Assembly: GCA_028023455.1 (NCBI GenBank)
Contig: JAQFVV010000950.1
Span: 23,184 to 87,183 of the forward strand
Reading direction: 5' to 3'
DNA: 64,000 bases
DNA from: Epiperipatus broadwayi
Lineage: Eukaryota; Onychophora; Udeonychophora; Euonychophora; Peripatidae
Below, piece by piece: positions 1 through 13,339 of this stretch (positions are counted from its first letter, which is position 1; each line of letters opens with the position of its first letter). A program made the position numbers and the translations under genes. Below the pieces are notes generated by a model that worked only from the letters and a program-made list of their open reading frames with translations, was not told the DNA's origin and made no database searches.

Positions 1-2743
1 TTTTTGGCAGAGACTATAAATAGTCAAAATAAAAGTCATAGATCAATTCATAGATCACATGACCCTATCTCTTAAGCTTGTAAGTTATAAACAGTGAGGA
101 TTGCCAATTCCTCTACAAGCTTTATGATAAATGCTTAGCCAGAGCCAGCACTTAAAATATCTCTGTCAGAAACCCCTCCCCAAACCCCTGACCATGGTTT
201 CGTGCTTTGGCACTCCTCAGAGAGGTGTCAGGGTAGGTTCAGACACTAGATCTAAAAATACCAACCCAAAGCCAAGCACTTAGCTAAAAGTTATCTATTG
301 AGAGGAAAATCTGAAACTTTCAGACATGTACATGTCTTCAAACCCAGCTATCCAACTCAAATAGCTATATGGGGCTGATAGATCTTCAGCCATGCCATAT
401 AGTAGTAGTCATAGCAATATAAAATTGCATAAGACTTTTTGGCAGAGACTATAAATAGTCAAAATAAAAGTCATAGATCAATTCATAGATCACATGACCC
501 TATCTCTTAAGCTTGTAAGTTATAAACAGTGAGGATTGCCAATTCCTCTACAAGCTTTATGATAAATGCTTAGCCAGAGCCAGCACTTAAAATATCTCTG
601 TCAGAAACCCCTCCCCAAACCCCTGACCATGGTTTCGTGCTTTGGCACTCCTCAGAGAGGTGTCAGGGTAGGTTCAGACACTAGATCTAAAAATACCAAC
701 CCAAAGCCAAGCACTTAGCTAAAAGTTATCTATTGAGAGGAAAATCTGAAACTTTCAGACATGTACATGTCTTCAAACCCAGCTATCCAACTCAAATAGC
801 TATATGGGGCTGATAGATCTTCAGCCATGCCATATAGTAGTAGTCATAGCAATATAAAATTGCATAAGACTTTTTGGCAGAGACTATAAATAGTCAAAAT
901 AAAAGTCATAGATCAATTCATAGATCACATGACCCTATCTCTTAAGCTTGTAAGTTATAAACAGTGAGGATTGCCAATTCCTCTACAAGCTTTATGATAA
1001 ATGCTTAGCCAGAGCCAGCACTTAAAATATCTCTGTCAGAAACCCCTCCCCAAACCCCTGACCATGGTTTCGTGCTTTGGCACTCCTCAGAGAGGTGTCA
1101 GGGTAGGTTCAGACACTAGATCTAAAAATACCAACCCAAAGCCAAGCACTTAGCTAAAAGTTATCTATTGAGTGGAAAATCTGAAATTTTCAGACATGTA
1201 CATGTCTTCAAACCCAGCTATCCAACTCAAATAGCTATATGGGGCTGATAGATCTTCAGCCATGCCATATAGTAGTAGTCATAGCAATATAAAATTGCAT
1301 AAGACTTTTTGGCAGAGACTATAAATAGTCAAAATAAAAGTCATAGATCAATTCATAGATCACATGACCCTATCTCTTAAGCTTGTAAGTTATAAACAGT
1401 GAGGATTGCCAATTCCTCTACAAGCTTTATGATAAATGCTTAGCCAGAGCCAGCACTTAAAATATCTCTGTCAGAAACCCCTCCCCAAACCCCTGACCAT
1501 GGTTTCGTGCTTTGGCACTCCTCAGAGAGGTGTCAGGGTAGGTTCAGACACTAGATCTAAAAATACCAACCCAAAGCCAAGCACTTAGCTAAAAGTTATC
1601 TATTGAGTGGAAAATCTGAAATTTTCAGACATGTACATGTCTTCAAACCCAGCTATCCAACTCAAATAGCTATATGGGGCTGATAGATCTTCAGCCATGC
1701 CATATAGTAGTAGTCATAGCAATATAAAATTGCATAAGACTTTTTGGCAGAGACTATAAATAGTCAAAATAAAAGTCATAGATCAATTCATAGATCACAT
1801 GACCCTATCTCTTAAGCTTGTAAGTTATAAACAGTGAGGATTGCCAATTCCTCTACAAGCTTTATGATAAATGCTTAGCCAGAGCCAGCACTTAAAATAT
1901 CTCTGTCAGAAACCCCTCCCCAAACCCCTGACCATGGTTTCGTGCTTTGGCACTCCTCAGAGAGGTGTCAGGGTAGGTTCAGACACTAGATCTAAAAATA
2001 CCAACCCAAAGCTAAGCACTTAGCTAAAAGTTATCTATTGAGAGGAAAATCTGAAATTTTCAGACATGTACATGTCTTCAAACCCAGCTATCCAACTCAA
2101 ATAGCTATATGGGGCTGATAGATCTTCAGCCATGCCATATAGTAGTAGTCATAGCAATATAAAATTGCATAAGACTTTTTGGCAGAGACTATAAATAGTC
2201 AAAATAAAAGTCATAGATCAATTCATAGATCACATGACCCTATCTCTTAAGCTTGTAAGTTATAAACAGTGAGGATTGCCAATTCCTCTACAAGCTTTAT
2301 GATAAATGCTTAGCCAGAGCCAGCACTTAAAATATCTCTGTCAGAAACCCCTCCCCAAACCCCTGACCATGGTTTCGTGCTTTGGCACTCCTCAGAGAGG
2401 TGTCAGGGTAGGTTCAGACACTAGATCTAAAAATACCAACCCAAAGCTAAGCACTTAGCTAAAAGTTATCTATTGAGAGGAAAATCTGAAATTTTCAGAC
2501 ATGTACATGTCTTCAAACCCAGCTATCCAACTCAAATAGCTATATGGGGCTGATAGATCTTCAGCCATGCCATATAGTAGTAGTCATAGCAATATAAAAT
2601 TGCATAAGACTTTTTTGGCAGAGACTATAAATAGTCAAAATAAAAGTCATAGATCAATTCATAGATCACATGACCCTATCTCTTAAGCTTGTAAGTTATA
2701 AACAGTGAGGATTGCCAATTCCTCTACAAGCTTTATGATAAAT

Positions 2744-2820
2744 CTAGCAGAGAGCACTAAATATCTCGAGAGAAAAAAAAAAAAAAGAAATTAGAATTAT
2801 TGTAAAAAGTGAGGAATTAA
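2744..2820. repeat. Degenerate partial unit inside the satellite
   Basis: One 435-bp unit is broken here. A shortened, diverged copy of the segment around 'cttagcc...ctctg', then a poly-A run and a diverged copy of the 'gtgagg...tttatgataaat' segment, lie before the normal sequence resumes. It looks like an old, decayed partial monomer trapped between young identical ones, so homogenisation is not complete. Confidence 0.75.
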
Positions 2821-4442
2821 AGTTTATGATAAATGCTTAGCCAGAGCCAGCACTTAAAATATCTCTGTCAGAAACCCCTCCCCAAACCCCTGACCATGGT
2901 TTCGTGCTTTGGCACTCCTCAGAGAGGTGTCAGGGTAGGTTCAGACACTAGATCTAAAAATACCAACCCAAAGCTAAGCACTTAGCTAAAAGTTATCTAT
3001 TGAGTGGAAAATCTGAAATTTTCAGACATGTACATGTCTTCAAACCCAGCTATCCAACTCAAATAGCTATATGGGGCTGATAGATCTTCAGCCATGCCAT
3101 ATAGTAGTAGTCATAGCAATATAAAATTGCATAAGACTTTTTGGCAGAGACTATAAATAGTCAAAATAAAAGTCATAGATCAATTCATAGATCACATGAC
3201 CCTATCTCTTAAGCTTGTAAGTTATAAACAGTGAGGATTGCCAATTCCTCTACAAGCTTTATGATAAATGCTTAGCCAGAGCCAGCACTTAAAATATCTC
3301 TGTCAGAAACCCCTCCCCAAACCCCTGACCATGGTTTCGTGCTTTGGCACTCCTCAGAGAGGTGTCAGGGTAGGTTCAGACACTAGATCTAAAAATACCA
3401 ACCCAAAGCCAAGCACTTAGCTAAAAGTTATCTATTGAGTGGAAAATCTGAAATTTTCAGACATGTACATGTCTTCAAACCCAGCTATCCAACTCAAATA
3501 GCTATATGGGGCTGATAGATCTTCAGCCATGCCATATAGTAGTAGTCATAGCAATATAAAATTGCATAAGACTTTTTGGCAGAGACTATAAATAGTCAAA
3601 ATAAAAGTCATAGATCAATTCATAGATCACATGACCCTATCTCTTAAGCTTGTAAGTTATAAACAGTGAGGATTGCCAATTCCTCTACAAGCTTTATGAT
3701 AAATGCTTAGCCAGAGCCAGCACTTAAAATATCTCTGTCAGAAACCCCTCCCCAAACCCCTGACCATGGTTTCGTGCTTTGGCACTCCTCAGAGAGGTGT
3801 CAGGGTAGGTTCAGACACTAGATCTAAAAATACCAACCCAAAGCTAAGCACTTAGCTAAAAGTTATCTATTGAGTGGAAAATCTGAAATTTTCAGACATG
3901 TACATGTCTTCAAACCCAGCTATCCAACTCAAATAGCTATATGGGGCTGATAGATCTTCAGCCATGCCATATAGTAGTAGTCATAGCAATATAAAATTGC
4001 ATAAGACTTTTTGGCAGAGACTATAAATAGTCAAAATAAAAGTCATAGATCAATTCATAGATCACATGACCCTATCTCTTAAGCTTGTAAGTTATAAACA
4101 GTGAGGATTGCCAATTCCTCTACAAGCTTTATGATAAATGCTTAGCCAGAGCCAGCACTTAAAATATCTCTGTCAGAAACCCCTCCCCAAACCCCTGACC
4201 ATGGTTTCGTGCTTTGGCACTCCTCAGAGAGGTGTCAGGGTAGGTTCAGACACTAGATCTAAAAATACCAACCCAAAGCTAAGCACTTAGCTAAAAGTTA
4301 TCTATTGAGTGGAAAATCTGAAATTTTCAGACATGTACATGTCTTCAAACCCAGCTATCCAACTCAAATAGCTATATGGGGCTGATAGATCTTCAGCCAT
4401 GCCATATAGTAGTAGTCATAGCAATATAAAATTGCATAAGAC

Positions 4443-4605
4443 TTTTTGGCAGAGACTATAAATAGTCAAAATAAAAGTCATAGATCAATTCATAGATCAC
4501 ATGACCCTATCTCTTAAGCTTGTAAGTTATAAACAGTGAGGATCGCCAATTCCTCTACAAGCTTTATGATAAATGCTTAGCCAGAGCCAGCACTTAAAAT
4601 ATCTC
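4443..4605. repeat. Truncated satellite monomer
   Basis: The unit that begins at 4443 runs only about 163 bp and joins straight into the start of the next unit (GGCAGAGAC) at 4606. This is an internal deletion of roughly 270 bp. The unit after it shares rare variants (GATCGCC) with the truncated one, so the pair probably moved together. Confidence 0.8.
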
Positions 4606-6971
4606 GGCAGAGACTATAAATAGTCAAAATAAAAGTCATAGATCAATTCATAGATCACATGACCCTATCTCTTAAGCTTGTAAGTTATAAATAGTGAGGA
4701 TCGCCAATTCCTCTACAAGCTTTATGATAAATGCTTAGCCAGAGCCAGCACTTAAAATATCTCTGTCAGGAACCCCTCCCCAAACCCCTGACCATGGTTT
4801 CGTGCTTTGGCACTCCTCAGAGAGGTGTCAGGGTAGGTTCAGACACTAGATCTAAAAATACCAACCCAAAGCTAAGCACTTAGCTAAAAGTTATCTATTG
4901 AGTGGAAAATCTGAAATTTTCAGACATGTACATGTCTTCAAACCCAGCTATCCAACTCAAATAGCTATATGGGGCTGATAGATCTTCAGCCATGCCATAT
5001 AGTAGTAGTCATAGCAATATAAAATTGCATAAGACTTTTTGGCAGAGACTATAAATAGTCAAAATAAAAGTCATAGATCAATTCATAGATCACATGACCC
5101 TATCTCTTAAGCTTGTAAGTTATAAACAGTGAGGATTGCCAATTCCTCTACAAGCTTTATGATAAATGCTTAGCCAGAGCCAGCACTTAAAATATCTCTG
5201 TCAGAAACCCCTCCCCAAACCCCTGACCATGGTTTCGTGCTTTGGCACTCCTCAGAGAGGTGTCAGGGTAGGTTCAGACACTAGATCTAAAAATACCAAC
5301 CCAAAGCTAAGCACTTAGCTAAAAGTTATCTATTGAGTGGAAAATCTGAAATTTTCAGACATGTACATGTCTTCAAACCCAGCTATCCAACTCAAATAGC
5401 TATATGGGGCTGATAGATCTTCAGCCATGCCATATAGTAGTAGTCATAGCAATATAAAATTGCATAAGACTTTTTGGCAGAGACTATAAATAGTCAAAAT
5501 AAAAGTCATAGATCAATTCATAGATCACATGACCCTATCTCTTAAGCTTGTAAGTTATAAACAGTGAGGATTGCCAATTCCTCTACAAGCTTTATGATAA
5601 ATGCTTAGCCAGAGCCAGCACTTAAAATATCTCTGTCAGAAACCCCTCCCCAAACCCCTGACCATGGTTTCGTGCTTTGGCACTCCTCAGAGAGGTGTCA
5701 GGGTAGGTTCAGACACTAGATCTAAAAATACCAACCCAAAGCCAAGCACTTAGCTAAAAGTTATCTATTGAGTGGAAAATCTGAAATTTTCAGACATGTA
5801 CATGTCTTCAAACCCAGCTATCCAACTCAAATAGCTATATGGGGCTGATAGATCTTCAGCCATGCCATATAGTAGTAGTCATAGCAATATAAAATTGCAT
5901 AAGACTTTTTGGCAGAGACTATAAATAGTCAAAATAAAAGTCATAGATCAATTCATAGATCACATGACCCTATCTCTTAAGCTTGTAAGTTATAAACAGT
6001 GAGGATTGCCAATTCCTCTACAAGCTTTATGATAAATGCTTAGCCAGAGCCAGCACTTAAAATATCTCTGTCAGAAACCCCTCCCCAAACCCCTGACCAT
6101 GGTTTCATGCTTTGGCACTCCTCAGAGAGGTGTCAGGGTAGGTTCAGACACTAGATCTAAAAATACCAACCCAAAGCCAAGCACTTAGCTAAAAGTTATC
6201 TATTGAGTGGAAAATCTGAAATTTTCAGACATGTACATGTCTTCAAACCCAGCTATCCAACTCAAATAGCTATATGGGGCTGATAGATCTTCAGCCATGC
6301 CATATAGTAGTAGTCATAGCAATATAAAATTGCATAAGACTTTTTGGCAGAGACTATAAATAGTCAAAATAAAAGTCATAGATCAATTCATAGATCACAT
6401 GACCCTATCTCTTAAGCTTGTAAGTTATAAACAGTGAGGATTGCCAATTCCTCTACAAGCTTTATGATAAATGCTTAGCCAGAGCCAGCACTTAAAATAT
6501 CTCTGTCAGGAACCCCTCCCCAAACCCCTGACCATGGTTTCGTGCTTTGGCACTCCTCAGAGAGGTGTCAGGGTAGGTTCAGACACTAGATCTAAAAATA
6601 CCAACCCAAAGCCAAGCACTTAGCTAAAAGTTATCTATTGAGAGGAAAATCTGAAATTTTCAGACATGTACATGTCTTCAAACCCAGCTATCCAACTCAA
6701 ATAGCTATATGGGGCTGATAGATCTTCAGCCATGCCATATAGTAGTAGTCATAGCAATATAAAATTGCTTAAGACTTTTTGGCAGAGACTATAAATAGTC
6801 AAAATAAAAGTCATAGATCAATTCATAGATCACATGACCCTATCTCTTAAGCTTGTAAGTTATAAATAGTGAGGATTGCCAATTCCTCTACAAGCTTTAT
6901 GATAAATGCTTAGCCAGAGCCAGCACTTAAAATATCTCTGTCAGAAACCCCTCCCCAAACCCCTGACCATG

Positions 6972-9900
6972 GTAAATAATAACTCTTAAAATATTGAATA
7001 AAATCTATTTTGCTCTTTAACAAAAAAAAAAAAACCTGATCAAGAGAGAGTTAAAAGTGCATATGTTAGTGTTTAATTAACGTAAATAAAATATATACAT
7101 ACCCTCAAACCAACATTTTTATTTGTTTTTTAAAATAATAAAAATAAAATCTTAATAATAAAAAAAAAAATTTCTAAAAGTGACATTAAATATATTTAAA
7201 GGAAAAAATAACATTTCTCAAAAATGGATTTAAAAAGCACTTTAATTAGTTGAACATATTCACTCATACGATGATATATGTAAACTTTAAACATAAACAA
7301 TGATTTATAAGCATGCACATACTTGATGACATTATAATCAGAATTATCCATGCTTTTCAAAAATAAACATAAATAAGGAATACACCTGTAAATATTTTTA
7401 TTTTTTATATATATTTTAATGCATAGCAATCAGGCATACATATATTAAAATATATTAATATAATATCATTATTTTTCTAAAAGTAAAATAAATATCAAGA
7501 AATTGCCAATTGTTTTATTATTTTTTTATGTGTGCTAATGATCTAAGGTCATAAACTATTATTAAGAATTTTATTTATAAGGATAGAAACCTGGAGTTTT
7601 ATTTTAAGATAAACAAAAGTATGTATTATTGGGAAAATTATATAAGTATGGAGAGTCTTTATATGATAATAGTAGCATATAATATCCACAAATAATTTTG
7701 TGAACAAATGGAATTATTGTCAATTTTTTAATACGAAAATAAATTATTTTGGGGCTTTGAATTTCTTTCAATTTAATCATCATGACACAAACCAAGGCAA
7801 TATATACGAGTCTTTGGGTCTTAAGGCTCTTTTATTTTGTATATATATATTGTAACGATCCGGATGATGACATTAAAAGAAAAGGTAGCATCTAACTACA
7901 GTCAGACTTAGGGTCTTTGTGTGGGATGCTCAATACTTATTTAATAACCTGTATATTTATACTTTACGTTTGTCTTCAATATAATAATATTAAATCGTGC
8001 TTTCACACTTCCAACGTAAAGCTATAACAACAAATTGAAAACTATTTTTATTAAATGGCTGAAAGGATCATAACTGGTTATGAATATGAGAAGTACATCT
8101 TCTTGAAAGCGCTCAGCCATTTAATAATAATAGTTTTCAATTTGTTGTTATAGCTTTATGTTGGAAGTGTGAAAGCACGATTTAATATTATAATACTTAT
8201 TTATTAAATTTAGATGCAATTTGGGTCATTCATCTACATCTCATCCCTCTTTTGTTTCCGTTATGCCTCAGAGTTTGAGCTAAGGGAGAATTTTCCATTG
8301 ACTCTATTAACAGGGATGTACCTATGCATATTAATAATCAGATTGCCTTATCAAAGTTACTATTAATGAACTACATTTACCTAAAATCTCTAATAATTCG
8401 TTTGCTAATATACATGTAAAATAATGCTGTGTGTATATATATAAGGCATTGGCTTTGTTGATGAATGCAAGAAACAGTTTAATAAACTAAAGAGACTATA
8501 TTAATTCGACAAGTTATATAACATTTATTTTATAAAAGAAAATGTGAAAACAATAATAAAAAAAATTGAATAATCCAATGTTTAGACAATATTTACAAAT
8601 GTAGATTAAAAATAAATAAATGCCATGTAGTTTAAATGTCAGTGATAAATGTCCATCATTTCCACACCTTAATAATCTATAATTACCTATCCATACCCCA
8701 ATGATAGATATTCATGTTGATGACACCATTATGTATAAAGTAACAATGATTTAAAAAAAAGATTTAACAAAATTGCTTTAGTGTACTCTAATCCAACTCA
8801 CTTAATTATATTTATCGGATTTGCACATATCTATAAGTTCATATCGTGGTCCGGTTCCAATGATTGAAGACTTATTTATCTGAAGACACCCCCCTCTTCA
8901 ACAAGTTAAATGTAATTCTTAACATGATAGGAAAGTAAATTCATTTAGGGAATTAATCATTTGCACCGAATAAAATCTAAATAACAAGGGTTAGATGAAC
9001 AAACAACAAATAATAAAATTCTATTCTGTCAATATACATGAAAATTGATATTCTAAAAATGAAATTCTTACCTCAAATCTCAAGTAATATTGATTGTAGT
9101 AATGAATGAAGATCAAGTATTAAAGAAGAGGATTGAATCTAAATTTTATTATTAAAAAAATAATAATAATACCAACTAAATTTAACCTTCCCTTTCTGTT
9201 CCTCTAGTGCTCTCCTAAATCAAACTAATCCAAAAAATGTTGAATTGATGGATTTCACATTCCGAAGAATAAGAACAAAATAATAAACAAAAAGAAAATA
9301 ATGTATACATAGATATTTGAAAACAAAAATTATAACATATAATGAACATAATTCCATGAATCAATCAATTAAATTATATTTGGTGAATGTACAGGGTCCT
9401 TCACAGGTCATGACTCATATTTTAGGCAATTTCCTCCATGCTTTTGAATGGTGGATTCTGAATAACTCCGCTTTGATCTCACATTTTCCTCCAATCTTTG
9501 CATAGACATTCCTTGCTGAACAAAAATAATCTATTAGGCAATTAAAATGAAAACAATATGGATATTTAGACTTCCATGGTTATCAAATTAATGATCCCAC
9601 TGATGGCAATCAATTTCATTAGCCAAATAACATTGTATTGGTTCAATATATATATAAAAAATTTAATTAGTTACAGTTCACAGTAAATGAAAAAATAAAG
9701 ACTTTTCATGCAGTCAACAATTGAATTATCCACTCATTTACTATGCTGACTATATATATAATTCTCCTTCTAAATTCAGCCTTGATTAAATGTTTTGCTT
9801 TAATTTCTCTCTAATTTTGTTTGGAAATTTAAAACATCTTTCCGAGAATATATCCGATTACTCACATTAATTTGTTTACTTTATAGTAAAAGTCATTTTG

Positions 9901-10158
9901 CTTCATTAAATCTTATGCTAAATTTATGTTTATGCAATTAATACACTTGAACTAAAATCTCCATTCTGTATAGGGTTTGAAACCTCTGATTTAAAAAAGT
10001 TAGTTTAGAAGCTTAGGGATATATATAAGTTTTGGCAATCAGCTCAAAACGGCCATTGTAGTAACTAAAAGAATTGGAGGAAACGGAATCGGTAATAAGC
10101 TTTTCAATTAATTTTTCTTTAAAATAATCCATTTAAAAAATTACTATTTCAAATGTGT
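6972..10158. repeat. 3.18-kb tandem unit, copy 1
   Basis: First of three head-to-tail copies of a very AT-rich unit of about 3.18 kb. The left end abuts the 435-bp satellite directly at 'gaccatgg|taaataat'. It contains (TA)n followed by TGTAACGATCCGGA near 7853, an LTR-like start, and a palindrome at 7981-8195. Small open frames on both strands (77, 63 and 62 codons) recur in every copy only because the copies are near-identical; none resembles a known protein. Copy 1 differs from copies 2 and 3 near 8408 and 8812, so copies 2 and 3 are the closest pair. Confidence 0.95.
7981..8195. repeat. Long palindrome in tandem unit 1
   Basis: Two arms of about 86 bp are inverted repeats of each other around a loop of about 41 bp. 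The outer edge is ATTAAATCGTGCTTTC and the inner edge AAATGGCTGA; only a few mismatches separate the arms. Transcribed, it would fold into one long hairpin. It resembles a foldback MITE or a hairpin small-RNA precursor. No flanking duplication can be assigned. Confidence 0.92.
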
Positions 10159-13100
10159 GTAAATAATAACTCTTAAAATATTGAATAAAATCTATTTTGC
10201 TCTTTAACAAAAAAAAAAACCTGATCAAGAGAGAGTTAAAAGTGCATATGTTAGTGTTTAATTAACGTAAATAAAATATATACATACCCTCAAACCAACA
10301 TTTTTATTTGTTTTTTAAAATAATAAAAATAAAATCTTAATAATAAAAAAAAAATTTCTAAAAGTGACATTAAATATATTTAAAGGAAAAAATAACATTT
10401 CTCAAAAATGGATTTAAAAAGCACTTTAATTAGTTGAACATATTCACTCATACGATGATATATGTAAACTTTAAACATAAACAATGATTTATAAGCATGC
10501 ACATACTTGATGACATTATAATCAGAATTATCCATGCTTTTCAAAAATAAACATAAATAAGGAATACACCTGTAAATATTTTTATTTTTTATATATATTT
10601 TAATGCATAGCAATCAGGCATACATATATTAAAATATATTAATATAATATCATTATTTTTCTAAAAGTAAAATAAATATCAAGAAATTGCCAATTGTTTT
10701 ATTATTTTTTTATGTGTGCTAATGATCTAAGGTCATAAACTATTATTAAGAATTTTATTTATAAGGATAGAAACCTGGAGTTTTATTTTAAGATAAACAA
10801 AAGTATGTATTATTGGGAAAATTATATAAGTATGGAGAGTCTTTATATGATAATAGTAGCATATAATATCCACAAATAATTTTGTGAACAAATGGAATTA
10901 TTGTCAATTTTTTAATACGAAAATAAATTATTTTGGGGCTTTGAATTTCTTTCAATTTAATCATCATGACACAAACCAAGGCAATATATACGAGTCTTTG
11001 GGTCTTAAGGCTCTTTTATTTTGTATATATATATTGTAACGATCCGGATGATGACATTAAAAGAAAAGGTAGCATCTAACTACAGTCAGACTTAGGGTCT
11101 TTGTGTGGGATGCTCAATACTTATTTAATAACCTGTATATTTATACTTTACGTTTGTCTTCAATATAATAATATTAAATCGTGCTTTCACACTTCCAACG
11201 TAAAGCTATAACAACAAATTGAAAACTATTTTTATTAAATGGCTGAAAGGATCATAACTGGTTATGAATATGAGAAGTACATCTTCTTGAAAGCGCTCAG
11301 CCATTTAATAATAATAGTTTTCAATTTGTTGTTATAGCTTTATGTTGGAAGTGTGAAAGCACGATTTAATATTATAATACTTATTTATTAAATTTAGATG
11401 CAATTTGGGTCATTCATCTACATCTCATCCCTCTTTTGTTTCCGTTATGCCTCAGAGTTTGAGCTAAGGGAGAATTTTCCATTGACTCTATTAACAGGGA
11501 TGTACCTATGCATATTAATAATCAGATTGCCTTATCAAAGTTACTATTAATGAACTACATTTACCTAAAATCTCTAATAATTCGTTTGCTAATATACGTG
11601 TAAAATAATGCTGTGTGTATATATATAAGGCATTGGCTTTGTTGATGAATGCAAGAAACAGTTTAATAAACTAAAGAGACTATATTAATTCGACAAGTTA
11701 TATAACATTTATTTTATAAAAGAAAATGTGAAAACAATAATAAAAAAAATTGAATAATCCAATGTTTAGACAATATTTACAAATGTAGATTAAAAATAAA
11801 TAAATGCCATGTAGTTTAAATGTCAGTGATAAATGTCCATCATTTCCACACCTTAATAATCTATAATTACCTATCCATACCCCAATGATAGATATTCATG
11901 TTGATGACACCATTATGTATAAAGTAACAATGATTTTAAAAAAAAGATTTAACAAAATTGCTTTAGTGTACTCTAATCCAACTCACTTAATTATATTTAC
12001 ATTTGACATATCTATAAGTTCATATCGTGGTCCGGTTCCAATGATTGAAGACTTATTTATCTGAAGACACCCCCCTCTTCAACAAGTTAAATGTAATTCT
12101 TAACATGATAGGAAAGTAAATTCATTTAGGGAATTAATCATTTGCACCGAATAAAATCTAAATAACAAGGGTTAGATGAACAAACAACAAATAACAAAAT
12201 TCTATTCTGTCAATATACATGAAAATTGATATTCTAAAAATGAAATTCTTACCTCAAATCTCAAGTAATATTGATTGTAGTAATGAATGAAGATCAAGTA
12301 TTAAAGAAGAGGATTGAATCTAAATTTTATTATTAAAAAAATAATAATAATACCAACTAAATTTAACCTTCCCTTTCTGTTCCTCTAGTGCTCTCCTAAA
12401 TCAAACTAATCCAAAAAATGTTGAATTGATGGATTTCACATTCCGAAGAATAAGAACAAAATAATAAACAAAAAGAAAATAATGTATACATAGATATTTG
12501 AAAACAAAAATTATAACATATAATGAACATAATTCCATGAATCAATCAATTAAATTATATTTGGTGAATGTACAGGGTCCTTCACAGGTCATGACTCATA
12601 TTTTAGGCAATTTCCTCCATGCTTTTGAATGGTGGATTCTGAATAACTCCGCTTTGATCTCACATTTTCCTCCAATCTTTGCATAGACATTCCTTGCTGA
12701 ACAAAAATAATCTATTAGGCAATTAAAATGAAAACAATATGGATATTTAGACTTCCATGGTTATCAAATTAATGATCCCACTGATGGCAATCAATTTCAT
12801 TAGCCAAATAACATTGTATTGGTTCAATATATATATAAAAAATTTAATTAGTTACAGTTCACAGTAAATGAAAAAATAAAGACTTTTCATGCAGTCAACA
12901 ATTGAATTATCCACTCATTTACTATGCTGACTATATATATAATTCTCCTTCTAAATTCAGCCTTGATTAAATGTTTTGCTTTAATTTCTCTCTAATTTTG
13001 TTTGGAAATTTAAAACATCTTTCCGAGAATATATCCGATTACTCACATTAATTTGTTTACTTTATAGTAAAAGTCATTTTGCTTCATTAAATCTTATGCT

Positions 13101-13339
13101 AAATTTATGTTTATGCAATTAATACACTTGAACTAAAATCTCCATTCTGTATAGGGTTTGAAACCTCTGATTTAAAAAAGTTAGTTTAGAAGCTTAGGGA
13201 TATATATAAGTTTTGGCAATCAGCTCAAAACGGCCATTGTAGTAACTAAAAGAATTGGAGGAAACGGAATCGGTAATAAGCTTTTCAATTAATTTTTCTT
13301 TAAAATAATCCATTTAAAAAATTACTATTTCAAATGTGT
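10159..13339. repeat. 3.18-kb tandem unit, copy 2
   Basis: Full copy, nearly identical to copy 1 apart from homopolymer lengths and a few substitutions. The junction with copy 1 (aaatgtgt|gtaaataa) contains no target-site duplication or extra sequence, so this is a true tandem duplication rather than repeated insertion. No gene is recognised. Confidence 0.95.
11165..11380. repeat. Long palindrome in tandem unit 2
   Basis: Same palindrome as at 7981-8195, carried in the second tandem unit with both arms intact. Confidence 0.92.

Larger units (their letters stand above)
1..6971. repeat. 435-bp tandem satellite array
   Basis: Near-identical units begin at 1, 436, 871, 1306, 1741, 2176, 2611, 3138, 3573, 4008, 4443, 5036, 5471, 5906, 6341 and 6776, giving a 435-bp period. 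The array enters from the left edge and stops inside a unit at 6971. The units are less AT-rich than the rest of the window. Variants such as AGCCAAG/AGCTAAG, GAGAGG/GAGTGG and TGAAAC/TGAAAT are shared by neighbouring units, as expected from unequal exchange. The unit is packed with inverted repeats: AAGCTTGTA with TACAAGCTT, a 16-bp palindrome AGACATGTACATGTCT, AGCTAT with ATAGCT, CTATATGG-GGCTGA with TCAGCC-atg-CCATATAG, GCAAT with ATTGC, and GACTA with TAGTC. No long ORF is present. Function is unknown; it may be a centromeric or heterochromatic satellite, or an array of structured RNA genes. Confidence 0.97.

Noticed and set aside
1-6971. CRISPR array
   Set aside because: The repeat is a continuous 435-bp monomer with no short repeat-spacer pattern, and the context is eukaryotic.
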